DNA from: Kluyvera genomosp. 3 | GTDB lineage: Bacteria; Pseudomonadota; Gammaproteobacteria; Enterobacterales; Enterobacteriaceae | Reading direction: 5' to 3' | Assembly: GCA_002211745.1 (NCBI GenBank) | Contig: CP022114.1 | Location: 310,001-374,000 of the forward strand | DNA: 64,000 bases | In this document: positions 1 through 10,517 of the stretch, in pieces | Position numbering within the stretch: the stretch's first letter is position 1 | Layout: each line of letters begins with the position of its first letter | Made by a program: the position numbers and the translations under genes | The notes under the pieces: model-generated | What the model saw: only the letters and a program-made list of their open reading frames with translations | Database searches by the model: none | Told to the model about the DNA's origin: nothing

Positions 1-123
1 CGGCATGGGCCTGCTTGGGAGTATATCGGCCGCATCTACAACGACGTGCGTGCCCGCCCCCGCTACTTTATTCAACGTGTTGTTCGCCAGGAAAATCTGG
101 ATTCTGAAGAGGAAAATCGTTAA
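1..123 (+). CDS. arnC: ArnC, undecaprenyl-phosphate Ara4FN transferase, C-terminal end only
   Basis: Only the last ~40 residues are present. The frame ending at the TAA at 121-123 reads [17 protein letters not shown], the C-terminus typical of ArnC. This membrane glycosyltransferase moves 4-formamido-arabinose from UDP onto undecaprenyl phosphate in the lipid A L-Ara4N pathway. A G appears to be missing from the run at 17-19, because GMGLLGEYIG is only read if GGG is restored to GGGG. The stop overlaps the arnA start (TAATG), as in other arn operons. Confidence 0.85.
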   Translation, partial: RHGPAWEYIGRIYNDVRARPRYFIQRVVRQENLDSEEENR

Positions 124-2108
124 TGAAAGCTGTTGTATTTGCCTATCACGACATGGGTTGCACCGGTATTCAGGCACTGCTGGATGCCGGATACGACATC
201 GAGGCGATCTTCACTCACCCGGACAACGCGGGTGAGAATAACTTCTTCGGCTCCGTTGCCCGCCTGGCGGCTGAGCAGGGTATTACCGTTTACGCGCCGG
301 AAGACGTCAACCACCCGCTGTGGGTGGAGCGCATCCGCGCGATGGCGCCGGAAGTGATTTTCTCCTTCTATTACCGCAACTTGCTCAGCGACGAGATCCT
401 CAATCTGGCGCCGAAAGGGGCGTTCAACCTGCACGGCTCGCTGCTGCCGAAATACCGGGGGCGCGCGCCGCTGAACTGGGTGCTGGTGAACGGTGAGAAA
501 GAGACCGGCGTGACGCTGCACCGTATGACCAACCGCGCGGACGCGGGGGATATTGTGGCCCAGCAGAGCGTGGCGATTGCTGACTCTGACGTGGCGCTGA
601 CGCTGCACCGTAAGCTGTGCACGGCGTCCCAGACGCTGCTTGGCGATGCGCTGGCGAAAATTCGCAGCGGCCAGACCGACGAGCGTGTGCAGGATCATTC
701 GCAGGCGACCTACGTCGGTCGTCGTACCCCGGAAGATGGCCGCCTGGAGTGGGAAAAACCGGCTCAGGCGCTGCATAACCTGGTGCGTGCGGTGAGCGAT
801 CCGTGGCCGGGCGCGTTTGGCTATGTCGGCACCAACAAATTTATCGTCTGGAAATCTCGTGTGCGTACCGACATGGCTGCCGCGAAGCCGGGTACCGTAC
901 TGTCCGTCGCGCCGCTGGTGGTTGCCTGCGGTGAAGGCGCGCTGGAAATCGTGACCGGTCAGAGCGCTAACGGCGTTTATATGCAGGGCGCTCAGCTGGC
1001 GCCGGCGCTGGGTTTGGTGGCGGGCGCGTTGCTCTCCAGCCGTCCGTTTGTGGCCGTTAAACGCCGCACCCGCGTGCTGATTCTGGGTGTGAACGGCTTT
1101 ATCGGTAACCACCTGACCGAACGCCTGCTGGCCGATGATAGCTACGAGATTTACGGCCTGGATATCGGCTCTGACGCCATCAGCCGCTTCCTCGACTGCC
1201 CGCGCTTCCACTTTGTGGAAGGCGATATCAGCATTCACTCTGAGTGGATCGAATACCATATCAAGAAATGCGACGTGGTACTGCCTCTGGTGGCGATTGC
1301 GACGCCTATCGAGTACACCCGTAACCCGCTGCGCGTGTTCGAGCTGGACTTCGAAGAGAACCTGAAGATCATCCGCGACTGCGTGAAGTACAACAAGCGT
1401 ATTATCTTCCCGTCCACCTCCGAAGTGTACGGCATGTGTACCGATGCCAACTTTGATGAAGATAACTCTAACCTGGTGGTCGGGCCGATCAACAAACAGC
1501 GCTGGATCTACTCGGTTTCCAAACAGCTTCTGGATCGCGTGATTTGGGCTTACGGTGATAAAACTGGCCTCAAGTTTACCCTGTTCCGTCCGTTTAACTG
1601 GATGGGGCCGCGTCTGGATAACCTCAACGCCGCGCGTATCGGCAGTTCCCGTGCTATCACCCAGTTGATCCTCAACCTGGTGGAAGGTTCGCCGATCAAA
1701 CTGATCGAAGGCGGCAAACAAAAACGCTGCTTCACCGACATCAGCGACGGTATTGAAGCGCTGTTCCGCATCATTGAGAACAAAGACGGCCGCTGCGATG
1801 GGCAGATTATCAACATTGGTAACCCGGATAACGAAGCGAGCATTAAAGAGCTGGCCGAAATGCTGCTCGACTGCTTTGAGCGTCATCCGCTGCGCGACCG
1901 CTTCCCGCCGTTTGCCGGCTTCCGTGAAGTGGAAAGTAGCGACTACTACGGTAAAGGTTATCAGGACGTTGAGCATCGTAAGCCGAGCATTCGCAATGCG
2001 AAACGCCTCCTCGACTGGCAGCCGACGGTAGAAATGCAGCAGACCGTTGAAGAAACGCTGGACTTCTTCCTGCGCACGGTTGAACTGACGGATGAAAAAC
2101 CATCATGA
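123..2108 (+). CDS. arnA: ArnA, bifunctional UDP-Ara4N formyltransferase / UDP-glucuronate oxidative decarboxylase
   Basis: Intact, 661 residues, the normal family length. Residues 1 to ~304 are the formyltransferase domain, with the catalytic Asn102 and His104 in [13 protein letters not shown] and Asp140 visible. Residues ~310-660 are the short-chain dehydrogenase-type decarboxylase, with an NAD-binding [11 protein letters not shown] motif, PSTSEVYG and a YSVSK active-site motif. The C-terminal domain oxidises and decarboxylates UDP-glucuronate. The N-terminal domain formylates UDP-Ara4N so that ArnC can transfer it. The protein is cytoplasmic. The gene is translationally coupled at both ends: TAATG with arnC and ATGA with arnD. 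It is one of the few long genes here without a frameshift. Confidence 0.97.
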   Translation: MKAVVFAYHDMGCTGIQALLDAGYDIEAIFTHPDNAGENNFFGSVARLAAEQGITVYAPEDVNHPLWVERIRAMAPEVIFSFYYRNLLSDEILNLAPKGAFNLHGSLLPKYRGRAPLNWVLVNGEKETGVTLHRMTNRADAGDIVAQQSVAIADSDVALTLHRKLCTASQTLLGDALAKIRSGQTDERVQDHSQATYVGRRTPEDGRLEWEKPAQALHNLVRAVSDPWPGAFGYVGTNKFIVWKSRVRTDMAAAKPGTVLSVAPLVVACGEGALEIVTGQSANGVYMQGAQLAPALGLVAGALLSSRPFVAVKRRTRVLILGVNGFIGNHLTERLLADDSYEIYGLDIGSDAISRFLDCPRFHFVEGDISIHSEWIEYHIKKCDVVLPLVAIATPIEYTRNPLRVFELDFEENLKIIRDCVKYNKRIIFPSTSEVYGMCTDANFDEDNSNLVVGPINKQRWIYSVSKQLLDRVIWAYGDKTGLKFTLFRPFNWMGPRLDNLNAARIGSSRAITQLILNLVEGSPIKLIEGGKQKRCFTDISDGIEALFRIIENKDGRCDGQIINIGNPDNEASIKELAEMLLDCFERHPLRDRFPPFAGFREVESSDYYGKGYQDVEHRKPSIRNAKRLLDWQPTVEMQQTVEETLDFFLRTVELTDEKPS

Positions 2109-3005
2109 AAAAAGTAGGTTTGCGCGTTGATGTCGACACCTTTCGCGGTACTCGCGAAGGGGTGCCAAGGCTGATGGCGGTGCTGAAAAAGCACCGCGTA
2201 CAGGCCAGTTTTTTCTTCAGCGTCGGGCCGGATAACATGGGCGCCACCTGTGGCGCCTGGTAAAGCCGAAGTTCTTGTGGAAGATGCTGCGCTCACGCGC
2301 GGCATCGCTGTATGGCTGGGACATTCTGCTGGCCGGGACGGCGTGGCCGGGGCGTCTGATTGGCGAAGCCAACGCGGAGATTATCCGTAGCGTTGCGCAG
2401 ACACATGAGGTGGGGCTACATGCCTGGGATCATCACCGCTGGCAGCAGTGGAGCGGCATGTGGAACGAGCAGCAGCTGATTGACGAAATTGGCCGTGGCC
2501 TGTCTGCGCTGGAAACGATTATTGGTCATCCGGTCACCTGCTCGGCGGTGGCGGGCTGGCGCGCTGACCAGCGTGTGGTGAAGGCGAAAGAGTCTTTTGA
2601 ATTTCTCTACAACAGCGACTGCCGCGGCACGCAACCGTTCATTCCGCAACTCAGTAACGGCGAGAAGGCGACCGTACAGATCCCGGTGACGTTGCCCACC
2701 TGGGATGAAGTTGTCGGTAGCGTGGTCAGTGCGGAAGGCTTCAATCGTTGGCTGCTGGAGCGTATTCGCCAGGATACCGGTACGCCGGTGTACACCATTC
2801 ATGCTGAGGTGGAGGGGGGGCCTACGCCGAACAGTTTGACTATCTGCTGACCCTTGCGGCACAGCAGGAAATTCGTTTTTGCCCGTTAGGCCAGCTTCTC
2901 CCGGATGACTTCCGTCAGTTGCCGGTTGGGAAGGTGGTGCGCGGAGAAATTGCCGGTCGTGAAGGCTGGCTAGGCTGCCAACAACTTTTGAGCTCAGACG
3001 TATGA
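2105..3005 (+). CDS. arnD: ArnD, Ara4FN-undecaprenyl-phosphate deformylase (two frameshifts)
   Basis: Polysaccharide-deacetylase family. The N-terminus [19 protein letters not shown] carries the metal-binding Asp motif, and [13 protein letters not shown] follows in another frame. The enzyme removes the formyl group from the undecaprenyl-linked sugar on the periplasmic face. The reading frame breaks at the G run 2239-2241 (NMGRHLWRL needs GGGG) and again in the seven-G run 2814-2820 (EGGAYAEQF needs eight). With both restored the gene runs to TGA 3003-3005, overlapping arnT by ATGA. If the breaks were real, L-Ara4N transfer would be lost. I take them as sequence errors. Confidence 0.9.
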
Positions 3006-4655
3006 AATCCCTTCGCTATGGTATTTCGTTAGCTGCATTGTTTGTTCTGTACTACCTGGTTCCGCTCAACTTCCGGCTGCTGTGGCAGCCGGACGAAACC
3101 CGCTATGCCGAAATCAGCCGCGAAATGCTGGCGACCGGTGATTGGGTGGTGCCGCATTTCCTGGGGCTACGCTATTTCGAAAAGCCGATTGCCGGCTACT
3201 GGATTAACAGTATCGGGCAGTGGCTATTTGGTCACAGTAACTTCGCGGTACGTTTTGGCGCGGTGTTTTCTATCACCGTTTCCGCGCTGCTGGTGGTCTG
3301 GCTGGCGTGGAAAATCTGGCAGGATCGCAAAGTGGCGCTGCTCTCCGGCGCCATCTTCTTAACCGCGTTCCTGGTCTACGGGATTGGCACCTATGCGGTG
3401 CTCGACCCGATGATTACCCTGTGGATGACGCTCGCCATGTGCAGCTTCTGGTTGGCGGCGCAGGCGAAGACTACTGGCGAACGCTTCTGGGGTTACGTGC
3501 TGCTGGGCGTGGCCTGCGGTATGGGGTCATGACCAAAGGCTTCCTCGCCCTGGCGGTGCCGGTGATCGGCGTGCTGCCGTGGGTCATTGCGCAGAAACGC
3601 TGGCGGGAAGTGCTGGTCTGGGGTTGGCTGTCGGTACTGGTTTGCGTGCTGACCGTCCTGCCGTGGGGGCTGGCCATCGCCGCGCGGGAAAGCGACTTCT
3701 GGCGCTACTTCTTCTGGGTCGAACATATTCAACGTTTTGCTCAGAGCGACGCGCAGCACAAAGCGCCGTTCTGGTACTACCTGCCGTTCCTGGTCGCGGG
3801 AAGTCTGCCGTGGCTGGCGTTGCTACCCGGCGCGTTCAAGCGCGGCTGGCAGGAGCGAGAAGGGTTACGCGGCGCATTTTATCTGCTGGGCTGGGTGGTA
3901 ATGCCGTTCCTGTTCTTCAGTATCGCGAAGGGCAAGCTGCCGACCTATATCCTGCCGTGCTTCGCGCCGCTGGCGATGCTGATGGCGCGCTATGTGGTTG
4001 AGGCGGCAAAAGTCGGCTCGAAAGCGCTGCGGGTGAACGGCATCATCAACATCGTCTTCGGCGTTGTGGGCCTGGTGGCGGTCGCGGTGGTCTCACCGTG
4101 GGGCCGATGAAACACCCGGTCTGGATGCAGATTGAGCTGTATAAATGCGTGCTGGCGGCAGTGGCCTTTTTCTTCTGGGCGCTGATGGGCTGGATATCGA
4201 TTAAACCGGGCGCACAGCGTTGGCAGCTTGCCGCGCTCTGTCCGCTGGGGCTGGCGCTGCTGGTGGGGATGGCGATTCCCGATCGCGTGACCAACAGCAA
4301 GCAGCCGCAGTTCCTGGTGGATATTGTTAGCGAGTCGCTGGCGCCAAGCCGCTATGTGCTGAGCAACAGCGTAGGCGTAGCCGCCGGGCTGGCCTGGGAG
4401 CTGAAGCGTAGCGATGTGATGTTGTATGGCCAGCAAGGCGAGCTGAAGTATGGGCTTTCTTACCCTGACGCGAAAGGCAGCTTCGTCTCTACCGAAGACT
4501 TCCCACAGTGGCTGGCGGCACATCGTCAGGAAGGGCCAATCTCGCTGGTGTTATTGCTCTCTCGTGACGTACAGTTAGCCGAACTGCCGCTGCCAAAACC
4601 GGATGAGGTATATGCCATGGGCCGCACCGTCTTTATTCAGTACCGTCCGCAATGA
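3002..4655 (+). CDS. arnT: ArnT, lipid A L-Ara4N transferase (two frameshifts)
   Basis: GT83 integral membrane glycosyltransferase that adds L-Ara4N from undecaprenyl phosphate to lipid A phosphates, giving polymyxin resistance. The N-terminal part shows a membrane segment followed by the catalytic-loop motif [14 protein letters not shown], then many hydrophobic helices. Breaks occur at the G run 3523-3526 (GMGVMTKGF needs one more G) and at 4100-4103 ([11 protein letters not shown] needs one more G). Reconstructed length is 551 residues, as in E. coli. The stop overlaps the arnE start (ATGA). Confidence 0.92.
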
Positions 4656-4990
4656 TCACATGGGCCTGCCTGCTGCTCGCCAGCCTGTTGAGCTGCGGCG
4701 GGCAGCTATGTCAGAAACAGGCGACTCGCCCTGCCCGTAAAGGGCTGCGCGGGCGTCATCTGCTAACCTGGCTCGGGCTGGCGCTGGCGCTGCTGGGGCT
4801 GGGCATGCTGCTGTGGCTGCTGGTGCTCCAGCAGATTCCGGTCAGCGTGGCCTACCCGATGCTGAGCCTGAACTTCGTCTGGGTGACGCTGGCCGCGCGT
4901 CTTATCTGGCGCGAGCCGGTGAGCGGCCGCCATTGGGCCGGGGTGGCGCTGATAATCGTCGGCATTGCGTTACTGGGGAGCAGCGCCTGA
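4652..4990 (+). CDS. arnE: ArnE, subunit of the undecaprenyl-Ara4N flippase
   Basis: 112 residues, intact. A small multidrug resistance-like membrane protein with four hydrophobic segments and the family motif [13 protein letters not shown] near residue 70. With ArnF it is thought to flip undecaprenyl-phosphate-L-Ara4N across the inner membrane for ArnT. It overlaps arnT and arnF at its two ends, so the operon is translationally coupled. Confidence 0.95.
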   Translation: MITWACLLLASLLSCGGQLCQKQATRPARKGLRGRHLLTWLGLALALLGLGMLLWLLVLQQIPVSVAYPMLSLNFVWVTLAARLIWREPVSGRHWAGVALIIVGIALLGSSA

Positions 4991-5378
4991 TGGGGCTTAT
5001 CTGGGCATTGATGAGCGTGGCGCTGGTCAGCGCCGCGCAGTTGACGCTGCGTGCGGCGATGACCACGCTACCGTCGGCGACGCAGCCGCTGGCTTTTTTG
5101 CTGCATCTTCTGCATTTTGACACCGGCACGCTGGCGCTGCTGCTGGGTCTGCTGGGCTACGTGGCCTCCATGGCCTGCTGGTTCTTCGCCCTCAAGCGTC
5201 TGCCGCTGGCGAAAGCCTACGCGCTGCTGAGCCTGAGCTACATGGTGGTATGGCTTGCGGCGATTTTGCTGCCCGGCTGGCATGAGCCGTTCTCGTGGCG
5301 CGGCCTGCTGGGGTTATTGTTATTATCGCCGGCGTCATTACCATCTTCTGGCCAAACAAACCGACACCTCACCGGTAG
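4990..5378 (+). CDS. arnF: ArnF, second subunit of the undecaprenyl-Ara4N flippase (frameshift near C-terminus)
   Basis: Small SMR-type membrane protein, partner of ArnE, with motif LAKAYALLSLSYMVVW. The frame is correct to GLLG, then breaks in the G run 5310-5313. Restoring one G gives VIVIIAGVITIFWPNKPTPHR and a TAG at 5376-5378, ~129 residues as expected. As printed, the frame runs on to ~5424 with an unrelated tail. This is the last gene of the arn operon. Confidence 0.9.
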
Positions 5379-5457
5379 TCCGAATCGGGTAATGCCGTCT
5401 TCCCGGCGACAAAATGTGCAATAATGCCATTTCTGTTGCATCTATAAGGGATTATCT

Positions 5458-6646
5458 ATGCCTGCGGCCGACGCCGAGGCGCAGCTTAGCGGCCTGCGCC
5501 TCAATTTGCGTATTGTCTCCGTCGTGATCTTCAACTTCGCCAGCTATCTCACCATTGGCCTGCCGCTGGCGGTGCTGCCCGGTTATGTTCATGATGTGAT
5601 GGGGTTTAGCGCCTTCTGGGCCGGTCTGGTTATCAGCCTGCAATACTTCGCTACCTTGCTGAGTCGTCCTCATGCCGGGCGTTATGCCGACCAGCTAGGG
5701 CCGAAGAAAATTGTTGTTTTTGGCCTTTGCGGCTGTTTCCTGAGCGGGCTGAGCTATTTACTGGCGGCGTTTGGCAGCGGCTGGCCGTTGATAAGCCTGG
5801 CGCTGCTGTGTCTGGGGCGCGTGATTCTTGGTATCGGCCAGAGCTTTGCAGGTACCGGGTCGACGCTGTGGGGCGTTGGCGTTGTCGGGTCGCCGCATAT
5901 TGGCCGGGTGATCTCCTGGAACGGTATCGTCACCTACGGCGCGATGGCGATGGGCGCGCCGCTTGGCGTGCTGTGTTACCGCTTTATTGGCCTACAGGGC
6001 TAGCGCTGGCGATTATGGCCGTCGCCGCCGTGGCGATTCTGGCGGCGCTTCCCCGTGATGAAGTGAAAGCGAAAAAGGGCAAACCGATGTCCTTCCGGGC
6101 GGTACTCGGGCGCGTCTGGCCCTACGGTATGGCGCTGGCGCTGGCCTCCGCGGATTTGGGGTGATCGCCACCTTTATCACCCTGTTCTATGACGCCAAAG
6201 GCTGGGACGGCGCGGCCTTCGCGCTCACTCTGTTTAGCTGCGCGTTTGTCGGCACACGGCTGCTGTTCCCGAACGGCATTAACCGCCTTGGTGGACTGAA
6301 TGTGGCGATGATTTGCTTTGCCGTTGAGGTGGTGGGGCTACTGCTGGTAGGAATTGCGATGACGCCAATGATGGCGAAGATTGGCACTTTCCTCGCGGGC
6401 GCGGGCTTTTCGCTGGTGTTCCCGGCGCTGGGCGTGGTGGCGGTAAAAGCCGTGCCGCAGCAGAATCAGGGATCGGCGCTGGCGACCTATACCGTATTTA
6501 TGGATTTATCTTTGGGCATCACCGGGCCGCTGGCCGGGCTGATGATGGCATGGATGGGCGTGTCGACAATCTATCTGGCGGCGGCGGGGCTGGTTGCGGT
6601 AGCGCTGCTGCTCGGCTGGCGGCTAAAAAAACGGCCTCTGGCGTAG
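5458..6646 (+). CDS. yhhS: YhhS, major facilitator superfamily transporter (two frameshifts)
   Basis: Twelve-helix MFS exporter homologous over its whole length to E. coli YhhS, which has been linked to arabinose efflux and herbicide tolerance. The physiological substrate is unknown. The N-terminal half contains the MFS loop motif SRPHAGRYADQLGPKK. Breaks lie at 5997-5999 (GLQGLALAIMA needs GGGG) and 6152-6153 (ASAGFGVIATF needs GGG). The 3' end (ACGGCCTCT...AGAGGCCGT) doubles as the terminator of the convergent dcrB. It follows arnF at a gap of ~80 bp, which is not the E. coli arrangement. Confidence 0.92.
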
Positions 6647-6662
6647 TCACGCGAGAGGCCGT
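6624..6662 (-). terminator. dcrB rho-independent terminator, inside the yhhS 3' end
   Basis: On the minus strand a 9-bp stem (ACGGCCTCT / AGAGGCCGT, arms at 6654-6662 and 6631-6639) is followed by seven T (AAAAAAA on the plus strand). It terminates dcrB transcription. The stem lies across the last codons and stop of yhhS, so coding sequence and terminator share bases. Confidence 0.75.
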
Positions 6663-6679
6663 GAGATCATCAAGCGAAA

Positions 6680-7237
6680 TTAGTTGATGACCAGCGTATT
6701 AATGATTTTCTCAGCGTCAGCCTGCGCCTGTTGCTGGTTGTCCGCTGGCAGCGTCACCTGCAGGGTCAGCAGTTTGTTGTCGATTTTGCCCAGTACTACG
6801 GAAGAGTAAGCGGTCTGCCCTTTAGCAGAGATGATGCTATCAAGCTGCTGCAGCGTGTGGCCTTTCATCTCGATGGATTTGTTGGTCACCACCTGTAGCT
6901 GCGGGTCGCGGCTACGCTGTTGTTCTTCCAGACGATTTGCCAGCACGGACAGCTCTTCATTGGTGCTATCGCCAACGATAACAATGATCGCTTTCTGGCC
7001 AGTGGCATCCGAGTAGACGTGCATGTTGTTGCTCTGGGTGCCCAGTTTACCGCTCTGGTCGGTCATCCCGGCAGGCAGCGTGAAGCTCAGCTTACCGTCC
7101 AGCAGGTTAATCGACTGACCCGCAGCATCGCTGGCGGCTGCCGAACCCTGTGCCGGCGTGCTGGTATCGCTGTTGTCGCAGGCGGCAAGCCCCATCACCA
7201 GCAGGCCAATACCAACATATTTCACCAATTTGCGCAT
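6680..7237 (-). CDS. dcrB: DcrB, inner-membrane-anchored periplasmic lipoprotein
   Basis: 185 residues from the start MRKLVKYVG. An AAGGAAG ribosome site lies just upstream of this ATG, and an in-frame extension of 13 codons is probably not used. The signal peptide ends in a lipobox LMGLAACDN-type sequence with Cys20, and a retained inner-membrane lipoprotein is suggested by the Asp after Cys. DcrB is needed for phage C1/C6 DNA entry in E. coli. Its normal role appears to concern membrane and lipoprotein homeostasis. It lies 73 bp downstream of yhhQ on the same strand, as in E. coli. Intact. Confidence 0.93.
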   Translation of the reverse strand: MRKLVKYVGIGLLVMGLAACDNSDTSTPAQGSAAASDAAGQSINLLDGKLSFTLPAGMTDQSGKLGTQSNNMHVYSDATGQKAIIVIVGDSTNEELSVLANRLEEQQRSRDPQLQVVTNKSIEMKGHTLQQLDSIISAKGQTAYSSVVLGKIDNKLLTLQVTLPADNQQQAQADAEKIINTLVIN

Positions 7238-7310
7238 TGACTTCTTCCTTTCGCTAAATAGCCATAGACGGCTCATCCGCCTATCTTAACACAACCCGTC
7301 AAATGAACCT

Positions 7311-7975
7311 TTAACCTGGCTGCATTGCTGACAAATCAGATTTATCTGCCAGCCTTTTCAATAGTATATTCAGCAGTACGCCGTACATCGGCAGGAAGAA
7401 AATAATGCTAATGAGCACTTTAAAGCAGTAGTCGACGAGGGCGATTTCCACCCAGTGGTCGGCCATAAACGGGTCGGTGCTGCGCCAGAAGGCAATGAAG
7501 AAGAACGCCAGCGTATCGCTGATGTTGCCAAACAGCGTGGAAGCCGTCGGCGCCAGCCACCAGCGACGGTTCTGGCGCAGGCGGTTGAACACGTGAACGT
7601 CAAGGATCTGCCCCAGCGCATAGGCCATAAAGCTCGCGGCGGCGATACGGGCGACGAACAGGTTAAAGTGCGCGAGCGCGCCAAACCCTGCCATTGGCCC
7701 ATATAAAACAGCGATGAAATCACGTAGGAGATCATCAGCGCCGGGATCATCACCGCAAAGACAATACGTCTTGCCAGCGGCGCGCCAAAAATGCGCACGG
7801 TGAGATCGGTGGCGAGGAAGATAAACGGAAAGCTAAACGCGCCCCAGGTGGTGTGGAAGCCGAAAATCGTTACCGGCAGCTGCACCAGATAGTTGCTGGA
7901 GGTGATCACCAGCAGATGGAATAGCGATAGCCAGACCAGCGCATGGCGGCGCTGTATGGAGGTAAAGGGAGTCAT
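7311..7975 (-). CDS. yhhQ: YhhQ, queuosine-precursor (preQ0/preQ1) transporter (frameshift)
   Basis: Inner-membrane protein of the vitamin uptake-like VUT/ECF family that salvages the queuosine precursors preQ0 and preQ1. The N-terminal half reads MTPFTSIQRRHALVWLSLFH and the C-terminal half contains GQILDVHVFNRLRQ. The halves are in different frames, broken at the C run 7686-7688 on the plus strand (FYMGQWQGFGALAHFN needs GGGG). Reconstructed length is 221 residues. The start ATG at 7973-7975 is preceded by AAAAAGG. Upstream partner of dcrB. Confidence 0.92.
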
Positions 7976-8155
7976 ATTGTACCTTTTTAGTGGTTGGGGT
8001 GAGGGAACCCAATAATCTGCAAACCCATTGCAGGGCGGAATGATACTGCTTTCGTGCGTCATTGCAATGGTTGTTTTTCGCGCAATCGTTAACCTGGTTG
8101 CGTCGTCGCGCCGTCGGCGTAAACTAGGCGCGTTTTTTATGATGACGAGATGATA

Positions 8156-8400
8156 ATGACCGATTTGTTCTCCAGCCCGATCATACCTTAGACGCGCAAG
8201 GGCTGCGCTGCCCGGAGCCGGTAATGATGGTGCGTAAAACCGTACGCACGATGCCGGTGGGTGAAACGTTGCTGATTATCGCCGACGATCCCGCCACCAC
8301 GCGCGATATTCCCGGCTTTTGCCGCTTTATGGAACATGAGCTGATTGCCCAGCAGACCGCGTCGCTGCCGTATCAGTATTTGCTGCGCAAGAGCCATTAA
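8156..8400 (+). CDS. tusA: TusA, sulfur carrier protein (frameshift)
   Basis: Small sulfurtransferase that takes persulfide sulfur from IscS and hands it to TusBCD for 2-thiouridine synthesis in tRNA. The signature [15 protein letters not shown] contains the sulfur-accepting Cys, and the C-terminus reads [13 protein letters not shown]. The printed frame breaks after MTDLFSSP at the C run 8176-8178. [17 protein letters not shown] needs CCCC. Reconstructed length is 81 residues, exactly the E. coli length. It is divergent from yhhQ. Confidence 0.92.
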
Positions 8401-8580
8401 TCGCGAACGGCGGCCTTACCCGGACTGTTTTCAAACCGTGGCCGCCATTTCCCTTCCGCTAGCCCGCCTAACCTTGAACTGCCTCTCAGTTTTATTGTTT
8501 ACCCTGTAAAGCCTCTGGCCAAATTATTGATGTGAATCGCATAATTTCCCCTCATTTCCCTTCCGGCACCACAAATAACA

Positions 8581-10470
8581 ATGAAAAAATCACTCTTAGC
8601 ACTGCTGCTTTGTTTAGGTACCTCTACGGCGATGGCTGAACCGGTCAATATCACGATTCTGGGCACTTCCGATCTCCATGGCACCTTCGTCCCCTGGGAT
8701 TACTCGACGGATACCGAAAATCTGGCGGGCAGCCTGAGCCAGATTGCGACTCAGGTGCGCGAAGTGCGCAGTCAGCAGCCGAACGTCATCCTGGTCGACG
8801 CGGGCGACACCATTCAGGGCAACTTTGTCGAAACCTTCAAAAACGACAAAACCAGCCCGATGATCCTCGGGTTTAACGCCCTGGACTATGACGTCTGGGT
8901 GATGGGCAACCATGAGTTCGACTTTGGCCTGACGTCGCTGTCGACCTCGCTGAACCAGTTTAAAGGCTCGGCGCTGGCCGGCAATATTCTGTGGGACAGC
9001 GGCAAACCTTATCTGCCCGCGTATAAAATCATTGAACGTCAGGGGTGAAGATCGGCATTATCGGTATGGATACGCCGATGACCGCTGAGTTCGCCAAAGG
9101 CACCGACCGCGTCAAAGGGCTTAACTTTACCGACCCGGTACAGGCGGTGAAGCAAACCATCCAGCAGATTCAGGGTGAGGTGGATGCCATCGTGCTGGTG
9201 GCGCACATGGGGATCGATAACGAGAACCAGCGCCCGGGACCGGCGTCGGGATATCGCGCGCGCTAACCCTGAGCTGGCGGCCATCGTCGCCGGGCACATG
9301 CACGTGAAGGTGGATAAAGAGGTGATTAACGGCGTCATCGTGACCGAACCGGATAAATACGGCCGCGCGCTGTCGCGTATCGACCTGCAGTTTGAGCAGC
9401 ACAACGGCAAATATGTGCTGATCAACAAAGACAGTTATACCTATTCCATCAAAGGCATGGCGTCAGACAAGGCGCTGGAAGAGGTCTATCAGCCGTACCA
9501 CAAAATCCTGCGCGCCAACGCCAATCGGCCGATCGCGCAACTGACTGGCCAGGATCTGGTGCCGCCGGATGCGGTGAAAGGCATTCCGCAGGTCCATATT
9601 CAGGACACTGGTATCAGCAAGCTGTATCAGGAAGCCAGCCGCTACTATGCGCCGAAGGCGCAGGTGATTGCGCTGCAAATTGATAACGACCGACCCAAAC
9701 TGAATGTGGGCACCATTACGGCAAAAGATATCGCCTTTAACTATCAGTATGCGGGCGGCGAAATTACCGTGTATCAGTTGACCGGCAAAGAGCTGAAAAA
9801 GTACATGGAGTGGTCGGCGGGTTACTTCAATCAGCTGCATGATGGTGACGTCACCTACAGCTTTAACCCGCAGCGCCGGGCGTCTAAATATTCCACCAAC
9901 GATTTCTTCGACGGCGTGACCTACAAGATTGACCTGCGCCAGCCTGCCGGGCAGCGTATTCGCGATCTGCAACTGGCGGATGGTACGCCGGTGACGGACA
10001 GCACGCCGATTCGTCTCGGGATGAACAGCTACCGCATGGGCACCTGACGCAAAAAGGCGGCGCGCTGGAAGGCATGCAGTTCCCGTACTGTCGGATAGCA
10101 AGGCGGAATATGGCGAAGAGGCGGGCACTATTCGCAATCTGACGATCCGCTACCTGACGGAGGTGAAAAAAGGTCACTATCAGGGCAGGCGGTACAGCGC
10201 TGGCAGCTGGTTGGGCTCGAAGGCTACGATCGTGAACGTAAGATCGTCGAAAAGCTGCTGAATGACGGCAAAATCAGCGTGCCGATGAGCGACGATGGAC
10301 GCTATAGCAACGTGGCGTCGTTCAATGTGAAAGCGCTGCTGTTTAGCGACCCACAGGCGAAGAAGCAAAAGCAGGCGGCCTTGCAGGCAGAGCTTGCGGC
10401 GGCAAGCTCACCGGCAGCGAAGAAATTGGTGAGCGACCAGCTGGTGATTCTTGAGGCGATTAACGAGTAA
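8581..10470 (+). CDS. Periplasmic metallophosphatase / 5'-nucleotidase family protein (six frameshifts)
   Basis: Has a Sec signal peptide (MKKSLLALLLCLGTSTAMAE), then a calcineurin-like phosphoesterase domain with metal ligands in GTSDLHG, DAGDTIQG, GNHEFDFG and GHMHVKV. A 5'-nucleotidase C-terminal domain follows from about residue 320. Probably hydrolyses nucleotides, 2',3'-cyclic nucleotides or UDP-sugars in the periplasm. Substrate cannot be told from sequence. Frame breaks at 9042-9045, 9236-9238, 9248-9250, 10038-10040, 10082-10085 and 10183-10185. Restoring one G/C at each gives a continuous ~631-residue protein. It is absent between tusA and zntA in E. coli and so is an accessory gene of this lineage. 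Confidence 0.85.
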
Positions 10471-10482
10471 GCGTTCAGGGTG

Positions 10483-10512
10483 CAACCCGGCCTACAGCGG
10501 TAGGCCGGGTTG
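10483..10512. terminator. Bidirectional hairpin between the nucleotidase and zntA
   Basis: Perfect 12-bp GC-rich inverted repeat CAACCCGGCCTA / TAGGCCGGGTTG with a 6-nt loop, between two convergent genes. It resembles a REP-type palindrome and has no T tract, so it is either a transcript-end stabiliser or a weak terminator. Confidence 0.6.
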
Positions 10513-10517
10513 GCTCG

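Noticed and set aside
120-1976. A 618-codon open frame on the minus strand opposite arnA
   Set aside because: Composition is the reverse-frame shadow of a GC-rich conserved gene; no start site, no family motif.
5379-5457. Continuation of arnF to 5424 as a distinct C-terminus
   Set aside because: The tail arises from the frameshift at 5310-5313; the repaired frame ends at 5378.
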